Positions 12,075-22,258 of a DNA stretch of 64,000 bases are shown piece after piece; position 1 is the first letter of the stretch; each line of letters starts with the position of its first letter. The notes under the pieces are model-generated. The model was not told where the DNA came from. It searched no databases and worked only from the letters and a program-made list of their open reading frames with translations. The stretch covers positions 128,865,001 through 128,929,000 of the forward strand of contig CM032228.1 of assembly GCA_019009955.1 (NCBI GenBank), written 5' to 3'. Position numbers and translations under genes: made by a program. Source of the DNA: Riptortus pedestris. Taxonomy: Eukaryota > Arthropoda > Insecta > Hemiptera > Alydidae.

Positions 12075-12625
12075 TCCGTCACGCAGGGGCTGCGTAAACT
12101 AAGCAGATTTCCCACGTGAAGTTTTACAATAGGGAAATCTGCCTAATAACAACTGTAGTAGTAAGAAACCTCTAAACCTAAAACATTATTTAGGGCGTAA
12201 CAACCCAGTAGTTTCTAGCCCCAAAAAACAGTTGACCTAACCTCTAAACCTATTCACGAGGGGCGAAGTTATAGAAACGGCCGCCAGAGCTCTCGCCGGA
12301 AAGTTCGAACATAGCCTACTGGTGACCAGTATCACGCAGAATACAAATGCAAATATCTCGGTTAATATTCAAGATACAGAATAAATGAATAGAACAATAT
12401 TTATAGTAAATTTAATTTGCAATAAGATTTATTCTATACAATTTTTCGATCCGACGCATAATAACGGAGATATTTTAAATTTTCAAAAATCCCCCCTCTA
12501 AACCCCCCCTCCCACTGGTCCGATTTCAGTCATTAACGAACTTGATCTTCCTTTTTACATAAAACGATTAAATTCCGAGTTTGGTAAAGATCAAACAAGA
12601 ATTGCGACCGCTAGAGCGTTAACAG

Positions 12626-12699
<74 letters not shown>

Positions 12700-12819
12700 G
12701 AACGGACCTCATTTTCGTCATCTCCTGGGTAGGATCGATGGACATTTGAAGAAATTTTTCGAAACTCGCATCATGAGTACGACCTCAATAGCTGATTTCC
12801 CTTAAGGGAAATCTGCTAA
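12075..12819 (+). repeat. family 1 copy A, full length
   Basis: A complete copy of about 745 bp. It opens with TCCGTCACGCAGGGGCTGCG, then CTAAGCAGATTTCCC, the ACAATAGGGAAATC variant 5' block, the internal block (CAAATATCTCGGTTAATATT, TCGATCCGACGCATAATAAC, CCTCCCACTGGTCCGATTTC, ACCGCTAGAGCG), an (AT)n core at about 12630-12693, then TTGAACGGACCTCATTTTCG, GTCATC, GGTAGGATCGATGGACATTT, CATGAGTACGACCTCAATAG and the terminal hairpin GATTTCCCTTAAGGGAAATC + TGCTAA. It has no open reading frame, so it is non-autonomous. A long A run follows the 3' end. Confidence 0.85.
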
Positions 12820-13139
12820 AAAAAAAAAAAAAAAAAAAGTGTTTTTTCTGAATAGTAGGGGAACGTTAGTGAAGATGCTGATTACTAAGAAATATCTTAA
12901 GTAAGGGAGGAGCTACTAAAACGATTCTAGGAAAACAACTCCTGACTCTTAGTTTTGAATCTTAAGAGCAGTATTTATTTTATTTATATATTTCTGAGCT
13001 TTGCAACAAGGGCGATAATGCTCAAAACAAAAAACAACAAACATATACCATCAACATACTATAAAATAAAAAACTTTTAGGGGTAATACAACAGCATCAT
13101 CAATATTAAGTGAATAAATAAAAACGATAACAAGAAAAC
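12820..13139. other. no gene seen
   Basis: A-rich start after family 1 copy A, then AT-rich sequence without recognisable features. Confidence 0.35.
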
Positions 13140-13530
13140 TCACAACGGGAAGCGTCCGAAATTTAAACAAACAGGTCTGTCTACCTCTTACCGGAAAGAA
13201 AAACAATTAGTGAAATATGTCAGAATATAACGTATTAATATTATGGAAAACTATTTACTATATCTAGTACTGTAACTTATAATGAATCCGAATAAATTTT
13301 ATCTCAATCAATCAAATTTTAGTAGTCTAAGAACTTAAGACGGGGGGGGGGGGTGGTTCACCAGATCATATTCCCGTATAATCATATAGCATGTGCCCCG
13401 TATAATAAAGGTCTCTTGAAAACAATATCTGGTATTTAAGCTTCGAGTAATGTGGTTTTTAATATAACAGAGTTGTTTATGTAACTTGGTATGTGGGGGT
13501 TTGCTGCATGCTGAAAACTGAACTAAAAAG
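13140..13530 (+). repeat. family 1 fragment, poly-G variant
   Basis: Shares with the copies at 13531 and 30482 a variant 5' block: ACAAACAGGTCTG, TACCTCTTACCGGAAAG, ACTATTTACTATATCTAGTA, then an uninterrupted G run at 13341-13352 and a stretch ending in GCTGAAAACT. The 5' terminus is not recognisable, and the fragment stops where the next copy begins, so it looks interrupted by that copy. Confidence 0.65.
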
Positions 13531-14288
13531 TCCGTCATGCAGTGGCTGCGTAAACTAAGCAGATTTCCCTCGTGAAGTTTAACAATAGATAAATTTACAT
13601 ACTGGTAACACAACACAACCAACAAGCGGTAATAAGAAATATTTCCCCTCCCTACGGGAAGCGTTTGAAATGTAAACAAACAGGTCTGCTAACCTCTCAG
13701 CTGAAAGAAAACCAATTACCGAATTATATCAAAAACTATAACATAAGAATATTATTGAAAACAGTTTACTACAGCTAGTGCTATAATTTACAATGAATCA
13801 GAATAATTATAACTCAATCACTAAAAATTTAGTATTCCAAGAACAAAAGAGGGGGGGGGGGGTCTACAGAACGTATTTGTTTGTATCTCGTATAATAAAT
13901 GTTTGTTGAAAACAATATTTGGTATTTAACCTTGTAATGAAGATGTTCATGATATAACAGCTTACTATTAATATGACACTAGTAGGAATGGGGGTTTACT
14001 GAAAGCGGAAAACTATAAAATCCAAATATCTCGTTTAACACTGATTATACGAAAAATATGTGTAAAACAATATTTATAGTAAATTTAATTTGCAATAAGA
14101 ATGTTCTATACAATTTTTGGATCCGACGTATAGTAACAGAGGTATCTTGAATTTTCAAAATTTCTCCCCTCTAAACCCCATTTTCGTCATCTCCTGGGTA
14201 GAATCAATGGACATTTGAAGAAATTTTTCGAAAATCGCGTCATGAGTACGACCTCAATAGCCGATTTCCCCTAAGGGAAATCTGCTAA
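13531..14288 (+). repeat. family 1 copy, poly-G variant, full length
   Basis: Starts TCCGTCATGCAGTGGCTGCG, has AGCAGATTTCCC, the variant block with ACAGGTCTGCTAACCTCT, a G run at about 13850-13862, the internal block (TCGTTTAACACTGATTATAC, TTGGATCCGACGTATAGTAA), then jumps straight to CATTTTCGTCATCTCCTGGG without a microsatellite core, and ends with the hairpin GATTTCCCCTAAGGGAAATC + TGCT at 14265-14286. The core and the ACCGCTAGAGCG part are deleted. Confidence 0.8.
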
Positions 14289-14289
14289 A

Positions 14290-14590
14290 AAGAAATAGAT
14301 AACACAACACAAATATAGAAACTAAGAAAGAATAACAAAATGACAAAATAGAAATCAACGAAGATACTTTACAAAAATAAAATTACTTTTAATTAACTAA
14401 ACTAAACAAATACTAGAAAAAAAAATGAAACTAAGCATTATATAAAACATTTTTACAAATAAATAGTATAATATGTTAAATTAAATTTAAAATATTACCT
14501 TCTTAGTTTTGAATAACATAATAAGTTCATTGAATCTCAATAAATATGTACGTTACTCATATATAAATATATTTGTTGCTCAGGTTAGGC
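14290..14590. other. no gene seen
   Basis: Very A-rich sequence with no recognised feature. Confidence 0.35.
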
Positions 14591-14599
14591 TCCACTTAA

Positions 14600-15122
14600 G
14601 AATAATCAGCTATTGAGGTTGTACTCATGATGAGATTTACTTGAACTAAATGATTTTTACTTGATCAGTACCATACTCGAAATTTAACCGTTTGATGCAA
14701 AAATAAAGATTATACAAGGTAAGGACTGAATCGTCCTGGGAAAAGGGCGGTATAGAGGTGGGAAATTGAAAATTCGAAATATCTCTGTTATTATGAGTTG
14801 GGCTGAAAAAAATTATATAACCAATCTTGATGAAAATTTAATTTTCTAGAACTATTGTGTTGTTTTCTTTAAATCGAGTATTAACTGAGTTATTTGTATT
14901 ATATCTTTTTTGGTAGTCTCACATAAACCTCCACTTCTACTTGTCCCTTTTTAACTTTAATTACCTCAGTGAATAAATATTTCATGTCTAGTTACAAGTC
15001 AAGATCTGCTTGCTGCGGACTGGATGTATCTGCGGGAGAAATATAGAATAGATAAGTGATTTGATCATCACCGCGTCGTAATCCCCCTTACCTTTCGCAG
15101 CACCTTTGTTATGGACTTTTTT
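14600..15122 (-). repeat. family 1 copy, degenerate
   Basis: Read on the minus strand: a decayed 5' end (AAAAGTCCATAACAAAGG near 15100-15120), the GGGAGAAATATAGAATAG 5' block near 15030-15050, TGAGACTACCAAAAAAG, the internal ATAATAACAGAGATATTTCG near 14780-14800, and the 3' end CATGAGTACAACCTCAATAG + CTGATT near 14600-14630. Most of the core is lost and the terminal hairpin is damaged. Confidence 0.6.
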
Positions 15123-15266
15123 TAACTAGAGTTGTTTATACATACGGCATTACGGAACGTTTCCTCAAATTACATATTCCAATTTTGTTTTACTCATTTG
15201 GGGGCTTCGATTACGAAACGGTTCGTATTACGAGTGCTCTCAGTGCTTGTAGGTATATACAGGGTT

Positions 15267-15270
<4 letters not shown>

Positions 15271-15334
<64 letters not shown>
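15271..15334. repeat. (GT)n microsatellite
   Basis: 32 uninterrupted GT dinucleotides, the longest GT tract in the window, ending in TATACACC. It creates long C/V or T/H reading frames on the two strands that are artefacts. Confidence 0.95.
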
Positions 15335-15337
<3 letters not shown>

Positions 15338-15849
15338 CACCATCTCTCACACACAGGAGTAGGGACCATGATGCATATATTGGTGTTGAAACTCCATAGG
15401 AATATACTGTGATTGAGATAAAGCCGGATACATAGAGGAGAAATTTAAAGAGCTTTATCAGAGAGGAAGGCTTAAAAAAGATGTTAAGGTCCAATGGCTT
15501 GGATGAAAGTGAGTGTAAGGAGGCCCGTTAAACTCCTCCGCTTTCTTCCTCTTACACTCTCTTTACAAGGCCGTCACTTCCGACTGTTTTCATTCAAGTA
15601 ACAAATTCATTTTAAATTCAGAATTAAGAAATAAATGTAATTTTTTACGAATGGTAATTGAGGTAGGTTTATGAAAGCAATAACATTCATATGTATGCAT
15701 ATAAATATATATAATAAATGGATTCCTATTTTCCTTGATCACGATAAGACGCGTGAACGACTGGACTAATTTCTTTTTTTGTTGTTTGTTATTGTCAGAA
15801 GGTTCTTATGGAAGAAAAAATGAAGAAAGTTCGCGGGAAATCAGAAAAT

Positions 15850-16330
15850 TTAAGAAATAATCGGACCATAGGAACTTTTCTATTGCCTGAAATATCGCGA
15901 TATTTCGTTTCTTACTTTTATCGGCAAACATGCACATAACATAAGTTGTTTATTTTATTATTAAGATTAACTTTTATTATGTACACTTTTGTCGTATAAT
16001 GTAGAATAAACGAGATATACGCTAAAAACTATGGCGGGAGTCAACAATTTTATTGGGCACAAACGACTAAACAGAACTAAACGAAACTCGATAGGTGAAT
16101 TAGCATTCACTTCCCCCATGATTATATGCTGTGTCAGATTTTCTTGGGACAAGCGAGAGTGGGGGCTATAAGAGAAGCCTAAAATGAAAAATAGAATTTT
16201 CGTTTCCTATTCGTTTATCGTCAAACGTACACATAACAAAAGTTGTTTATATTGACATGTGAAGAAACTTTTGTTATATACACTTTTGTCGGATAACGCA
16301 GTATTAACATGATATACAGTAAATTCTATT
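15850..16330 (-). repeat. family 2 fragment, about one and a half internal units
   Basis: Minus-strand family 2 internal sequence: CGCGATATTTCGTTTC and CGGCAAACATGCACATAACA at 15894-15945, ACACTTTTGTCGTATAA, CGAGATATACGCTAAAAACT, GTCAACAATTTTATTGGGCAC, then a second unit from about 16180. No terminal hairpin and no tail are present. Confidence 0.65.
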
Positions 16331-16453
16331 GTAGGAAACCAATTTTACTAGTACTAGTATTATAGTAAAGTAGAATTTTATTAGACTTAAATTTATTAGA
16401 TATAGGCAGATTATGACAAATGATGTTATGTTTTGAGGCTTATATGATAGTTC

Positions 16454-16835
16454 GGGGAACTAAACAGACGATTCGGACAACTTTACGGACTGCTAAATAG
16501 AAAATCTCACTTCTCTACCGAAAACAAACTAACAATATACAAGCTACTACTAAAACCGATATGGACATACGGAATAGAGGTGTGGGGTACAGCAAAACCT
16601 TCGAACAACAGACGCATCCAGACCTTCGAATCCAAAGTCCTGCGCACCATAGTAGATGCTCCATATTATGTTACAAACCACACCCTCCATAAAGATCTTA
16701 ATCCCATTTGTAAAGGACCTAATTCCCTTAAGATTCAGATAATTCCACAGCAGGCTATCCAATCATCCTAATCCAGAAGTCCTCGCCCTTTCCAGTACCA
16801 CTCATCCTTATTCCCCTCCACGGCGCCTCAAGAGA
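16454..16835 (+). pseudogene. jockey-like LINE reverse-transcriptase C-terminal fragment
   Basis: One + frame from about 16457 reads through the post-active-site part of a jockey-type RT: QLYGLLNRKSHFSTENKLTI, YKLLLKPIWTYGIEVWGTA, then RIQTFESKVLRTIVDAPYYV and TNHTLHKDLN. This matches the family pattern (LYKSLLKPIWTYG...LWG; ...RFQSK.LR.IVNAPWYV.N..IH.DL). After about 16771 the frame shifts, and HPNPEVLALSSTTHPYSPPR RLKRQ follows in another frame, which is the usual next segment. The endonuclease and RT catalytic core are absent, so the piece is inactive. Confidence 0.75.
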
Positions 16836-17043
16836 CAATGACCCAGGGATCTCCTATAAGTGTAAAGTGAAGTGATAGCAGTGGTGAAATTCTATCTATA
16901 ACTATTAAACTTTATGACAAAGAACAAAATGAGTTTAAACTCAATAAGATTTTTAAAAGAGTTATTCAGGTAGCCTTGCTATAAAATAACATCATTATTC
17001 AGTCAACAATGATTTCCGGGGCATCGACCGGTTTTAGCTTATA

Positions 17044-17046
<3 letters not shown>

Positions 17047-17126
<80 letters not shown>
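17047..17126. repeat. (AT)n microsatellite
   Basis: About 40 TA dinucleotides. No family 1 sequence adjoins it, unlike several other AT tracts in this window. Confidence 0.95.
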
Positions 17127-17133
<7 letters not shown>

Positions 17134-17452
17134 CAAAATTATATTTATATTTAAATTTCAACATATTTTTCGATCTCATTCGTAAGAACAGAAATTGCTT
17201 AGGCATTTACGACTTTGATCATTAGTTTTAAATGAAACATTTTAATATAGAGTTGCATTTTATATTTTTAACAAGGTTAATTTTATTACATCTTTCGATC
17301 CGAGTCATGCATAATAATAGAGATATTTCGATTTTTTTTTATTTCGTCCTTTCTCTGAACTCTCCTTCCCTGATGAAAAAAATATGTCTTATTTAGATTT
17401 AAAATAAGATTTTTGATGATATGGGCTTATTGCTAATGAGAATTTTTTTAAT

Positions 17453-17553
17453 TTATTTCGTCCGCTTTATCTAATTAGGACGGGTTATCTACAGGTTAGT
17501 CCGTCACCAAATAACGTAGATTTCTACTGTCCAGAGCGGGAATCGAGCTCGCT
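17453..17553 (-). repeat. tRNA-like SINE copy 4, partial
   Basis: Minus-strand body CTAATTAGGACGGGTTATCT + ACAGGTTA and the complement of the B box, GAGCGGGAATCGAGCTC, at 17537-17553. The tRNA-like head is missing and the tail is reduced. Confidence 0.65.
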
Positions 17554-17661
17554 AATGAGGAATAAGTAGGAGTAGGGGAATACTGGTGTGAACGAAAAGT
17601 TAGCGTGAAATTTCGAGAGAAAAAATCAATGTACAGGCAGAAACTACAATTTTATATATAT

Positions 17662-20056
17662 ACTAGCTAAGGTACCCGGCAATGCTATTGCTATGGTATT
17701 TTTATAGCAAGACTTCAATGTGCACAATTACACTTTCCTCCACGACATTGTTTTTCCGAATTAGCTAATCCTAAAGGGTAGCTTTTCTGGAATGATAGAA
17801 TAGAAAATTTAGTTATGAAGAATAAATGAAAATGTGCTCCTAATCTATTCCACTCCACTTTTTGTGACTCACCGTTTTCGAATAATCCACACCATAATCA
17901 TGAATAGCATTTATTATAATTAAATAATGTCTATAATGAACATATTTCCCGTCAAAACCAATCCGAGCACATATAGTTTAAGCATAGTTTTGTATTATAT
18001 TCGTAATTGTAAATCACACAATCAGTGGAAATCACCAGTAATGCCAGCATTTCACAGGAAATATTTATTTATTTATTTAAATGAGCACCGGCGATTTACT
18101 CATAATTAAATCGTGCACAAAAAAGAGAATAGCAAAAAAAATAGGAAGAAGGAAACCTAAAAGGAGTGAACAAATGTGGTTTTTCATAGGTTCATTGGAA
18201 TACCATTTTTATATGAAACAAACTATATTGTATGGAAAAATCAGGGTGGTGAAAATAATATAAATGAAAATGTAAGATCGACTGGGGGGGGGGAAATAAA
18301 GAAAATTAATAATAATAAAATAAGGAAAAGAGAAAAGCAATACAAAAAAAAGAAAGAAAAAAAATAGGAAAAAGAGAAAACCAAAAAAAAAATGAATAAA
18401 TAAAAAAAGGGGAAGGGAGAGTGGAATCAAAAAATAAAAATAAAATAATAATAAATTAAATTAATGTTTATACACCCTGATAATGTAGGAAAGAAGTGAG
18501 GAGTAGTGTGTGTGTGTGTGTGGAAATTGTAGATTATAGTGTATTGTATATATTAATGTATTTTAGGTGTTTAATGATTGAGTCTAAGTAATTACTGTTA
18601 TCGGTCAAAAGTTCCTGTAAGTCATGTGGAATGTCTAAATTGTCTCTTCGTCGACAGTAAGTCAATATATGATGTACAGTTAATGTTTCGTTACAATGTC
18701 TACAAGTCGGTGTGTCCTTGTTTGTCATAAGTGTTCGTGGGTCAGCAAGGAATGGCCAATGCGTAGTCTGGTCAGCACAACTTCCTCTCTTCGTGTGCTC
18801 CTGTTGCTTGATGGCCATTCCTTAACTGTTGGGTTTATTTGTCTTAGTTTATTGTCGTTTGTGTTATCCCAGGATTGCTGCCACTGGAGTTGTAGTGACT
18901 TAATGCATTCGGCTAAGTCGGCCTGCACAGTTTATGTCAATGTCTGGTTTGTCTACAGTACACTTTGCTAATCTGTCGATGTCTGTACTTTCCTTAATCT
19001 CTATATGTCCAGGTAACAATAAAAGACTAATGTGTGGGTGTCACTAGAGTTTAGTCGGTGAAATTGTTCAAAAATTTTGATAGCCAAAGGATTTGTCGAG
19101 TAAATGTTGTTGAGTGTATGGAGTGAGCTTAATGAATCTGTGCACAGTACAGGAAATAAGTGAACTCAATTAACTGATTTAGCCTCCCGTCGACGTCTGC
19201 TCCCGCATCTACATCGATTTCCATAAATTATTGATCCAAAATATTATTTTAATAATTTATCTACCTGATGGAATTAAATAATAGTGGAACCCTAAAAATA
19301 ATTTCAATTATATCCAAAAAGCTAGGTGAGGGGAAGAGATCGCTGCCCTCCTTGCAATCTAAGTAATGTTATACTTTGTTATAGGACAAAAGTGAATATA
19401 ATAAAAGTTACTGTAAATAACAAAATATACAACTTTTTTCATGTGCATGTTTGTCGAAAAACCAATAGGAAACGAAATATCACTACTTTTAATTTCAGGC
19501 CTCCCTTACAACCCCCACTCCTGCTCGTCCCTAGAAATGTTAGTACAGCTTATTATCATGGAGGTGTTAGTGCTAATTCACATACCGAGTTTTGTTTAGT
19601 TCGGTTGAGGCTTTTGTGCCAAATAAAATTATTGACTCTCGTTATAGTTGTTAGTGTATAACTCATTTATAATTGGGTATAAGACAAAAGTGTATATAAT
19701 AAAAGTTACTCTAAATAACAAAATAAACACCTTTTTTTATGTGCATATTTGCCGAAAAACCAATAGGAAACGAAATATCGCTATTTTTAATTTTAGGCCT
19801 TCCTTATAACCCCTACTCCTGTTCGTCTCAGGGAATATTAATATAGCCTAAAGTCTAAGTTGGGTTAGTAGTAATATACATACCAAACAAGTTTCATAAA
19901 ATTCGGTTCAGCCGTTTATGAGTGAAAAGGTAACAAACATACACAGAAAGAAACAAATTGCAACTATCGTGTCTATAACACGTGAAACGAAAAAGTATCG
20001 TGAAATTTTGAAAAAAAATAATCAATGTACAGACAGAGATTACAATTATATATATA
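17662..20056 (+). repeat. family 2 copy, expanded and interrupted by a LINE remnant
   Basis: Begins TACTAGCTAAGGTACCCGGC and continues into a diverged 5' part (TATTTTTATAGCAAGACTTC). The middle (about 18060-19300) is other sequence, including a minus-strand LINE remnant. From about 19370 come two direct internal units, each with CGAAAAACCAATAGGAAACG, CAACCCCCACTCCTG or equivalent, and CATACCGAGTTTTGTTTAG, followed by the tail: CATAAAATTCGGTTCAGCCG, TTTATGAGTGAAAAGGTAAC, AATCAATGTACAGACAGAG, then AT and GATA repeats. It encodes nothing that I can see. Class is uncertain; the tail wording resembles RTE-mobilised elements of insects. Confidence 0.6.
18534..19190 (-). pseudogene. LINE RNase H and zinc-knuckle 3' fragment
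   Basis: On the minus strand, from the right: an RNase H-like stretch (LCTDSLSSLHTLNNIYSTNP ... TLVFYCYLDI in one frame, LLLPGHIEIKESTDIDRLAK in the next), then the pre-terminal motif LTRLRIGHSLLTHEHL (18725-18800), and after a one-frame slip LMTNKDTPTCRHCNETLTVH and HILTYC (18625-18700), a CX2CX4HX4C-like knuckle. This order is typical of the 3' end of jockey/BS-like elements with an RNase H domain. At least two frame slips and an in-frame stop make it inactive. It lies inside a family 2 copy of opposite sense. Confidence 0.65.
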
Positions 20057-20057
20057 T

Positions 20058-20092
<35 letters not shown>

Positions 20093-20182
20093 TTTCCCGA
20101 GCGAAGCCGGGTACCTTAGCTAGTATATATATATATAGATAGATATTTCCCGAGCGAAGCCGGGTAGTATATACCTTAGCTA

Positions 20183-20237
<55 letters not shown>
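20057..20237. repeat. (GATA)n/(AT)n tract with two family 2 end hairpins
   Basis: (AT)n, then (GATA)n at 20061-20092, then TTTCCCGAGCGAAGCCGGGT + ACCTTAGCTAG, then AT/GATA again with a second copy of the same hairpin end at about 20144-20183, and (AT)n to 20237. These hairpin ends are in minus orientation. The tract sits exactly where a + family 2 copy and a - family 2 copy meet tail to tail. Confidence 0.8.
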
Positions 20238-20240
<3 letters not shown>

Positions 20241-20900
20241 GTAACCTCTGTCTGAACATTGATTTTTATCTCAAAAACCCCCTTACTTTTTTGTTTCACA
20301 AGCCATAGACACGATATCTGCAATTTGTTTCTTTCGTGTATGTTTGTTACCGTTTCACACACACTATTGGTTTTTCGGCAAATATGCACGTAACAAAAGT
20401 GGTTTATTTTAAAATTTAGAGTAACTTTGGTTATATTCACGTTTGTGGTATAACAAAGTATAAACGAGATATACACTAAATACTAAAGTGGGTGCCAACA
20501 CTTTATTAGGCACTAAAGACTGAACCAAACTTAACAAAACTCGGTACGTGTATTAGCAATAATTCTTCCATGATTATAAGCTATATTAATATTTATAGTT
20601 TCAAACGGAGTGTGGATTATAAGGGAGGCCTGAAATAAAAATTCGCGAAATTTCATTTTCTATTTGTTTTCGGCAAACGTGCACATAACAAAAGTTGTTT
20701 ACTTTGTTGTTTAGAGTAACTTTTGTTTTATATATTTTTTCGTACAACAATGTATGAAGCAAGTAATTTGCGTAGAAATATTGACATGCTCAAGAATTCT
20801 TTCCATTAAGAACTACCAGCTACTCACCTGGATAAATTAATTCAAATCTATGTTAATATTTTATCATTAATAATTCAAATTTATGTTGTTTTTTAACGAC
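20238..20900 (-). repeat. family 2 copy, minus strand
   Basis: Starts (from the AT tract) with the complement of the tail, TTGTAACCTCTGTCTGAACA, then GCCATAGACACGATATCTGC, a shortened CGGTTCAGCC region, internal unit sequence (GGTTTTTCGGCAAATATGCA, CGAGATATACACTAAATACT, AGTGTGGATTATAAGGGAGG) and, from about 20750, the region ATTTGCGTAGAAATATTGAC ... AATTAATTCAAATCTATGTT that the complete copy at 61.6 kb also has upstream of its units. The hairpin end is not reached. Confidence 0.65.
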
Positions 20901-21730
20901 AGTGACAGATTGCACCAGGTAAAGTGTACTGCCCCCCCCCCTCCTTCTCTTCTCCCAAACGTTAATTCATGAAAAACTCCAGTTTGCAGAAGTGTATTTA
21001 ATACTTAATTTAATTAAAACGTAAAAATTATTTGAGGAAACAGTTTTAGTATAGTGAAGATAATGTAATACGATTTGTTAATATAATTTAATGTATTACA
21101 AGATTGAGATCCTAAATGAGTTGTAGGTAGGCACCACTGAGTCTAGGGAGGTGTGGGGATACTTCCTTTGTCCAATCAGTTCTGCCGATTCCCTGACGGC
21201 CTCATGTGGGACTATGTTTACATGTTACTTGATACTTATGCTTTTAGTCGTGTAGAGTAATTCTCAGGAATGTGGATTTGTTTAATTATCAAAAATAAAT
21301 AATGTTTAATTATCAAAAATAAATAATTTAAAAGAATGAACGAGGTGCACCCAGTTACTTCTGGCATTTATTAACTCTGCTCCGTTAATGATATGCTTTA
21401 CTGAACACACTATGTACCAATATGAATATACAGTTTACAATCGAGACTTACAAAAGAGTATTTTTAATAGCGCTTATTACGTATTTTAAACAGCTGCCAC
21501 CTTTGGGATTTGTATCGCATCAAGGGAAAGGAACTTTTATTCATATATGGTTTGGAAGACATAATACTTCCTATGATTAGGAATTATATGGTCCATTACG
21601 TTATAAAAAAAAAACTACATGCACAGGAGACGAGAAATATAAAAATATTGAGGACAGTGACAGTCTTTGACGATTAAATTAAACCGTATTTATAAATCCA
21701 TGTGTTTATTTAAATAAAAGAAACAAAAAA
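20901..21730. other. no gene seen
   Basis: AT-rich with a C run at 20932-20941. A 20-odd-bp AT-rich direct repeat (TGTTTAATTATCAAAAATAA twice, around 21277 and 21303) is the only structure noted. Confidence 0.35.
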
Positions 21731-22186
21731 GTCCGTCACGCAGGGGCTGCGTAAACTAAGCAGATTTCCCACGTGAAGTTATACAATAGAGAAATTTCAG
21801 AATAGAGAGTCGAACAGTTACGGGAACGGCCCGAACTAACTCTTGACGGAAACTCACGACTAGACCCGAAGTTAGCCGATCTCATCTCAGAAGCTGAAAA
21901 CAGAAAAATGCAAATATCTCGGTTAATATTCAAGATAGAGAATAAATATATATAACAATATTTATAGTAAATTTAAGTTGTAATAAGATAGATTCTGTAC
22001 AATTTTTCGATCCGACGTATAGTAACGGAGATATTTCGAATTTTCGAAAATCCTCCCCTCTAAACCCCCCCTCCCACTAGTCCGATTTCAGCCGTTAACG
22101 AACTTGATCTTTCTTTTTACACAAAACGCTTAAATATGAAGTTTGGTAAGGATCAAACAAAAATTGCGACCGCTAGAGCGGTAACA

Positions 22187-22254
<68 letters not shown>

Positions 22255-22258
<4 letters not shown>

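Noticed and set aside
15132..15494. Overlapping open reading frames across the (GT)n tract on both strands
   Set aside because: They are open only because dinucleotide repeats lack stop codons; the translations are CVCV or THTH runs with unrelated flanks.
18176..18430. K/N-rich and F-rich frames around 18.2-18.4 kb
   Set aside because: Low-complexity A-rich sequence; both strands stay open only because of homopurine bias.
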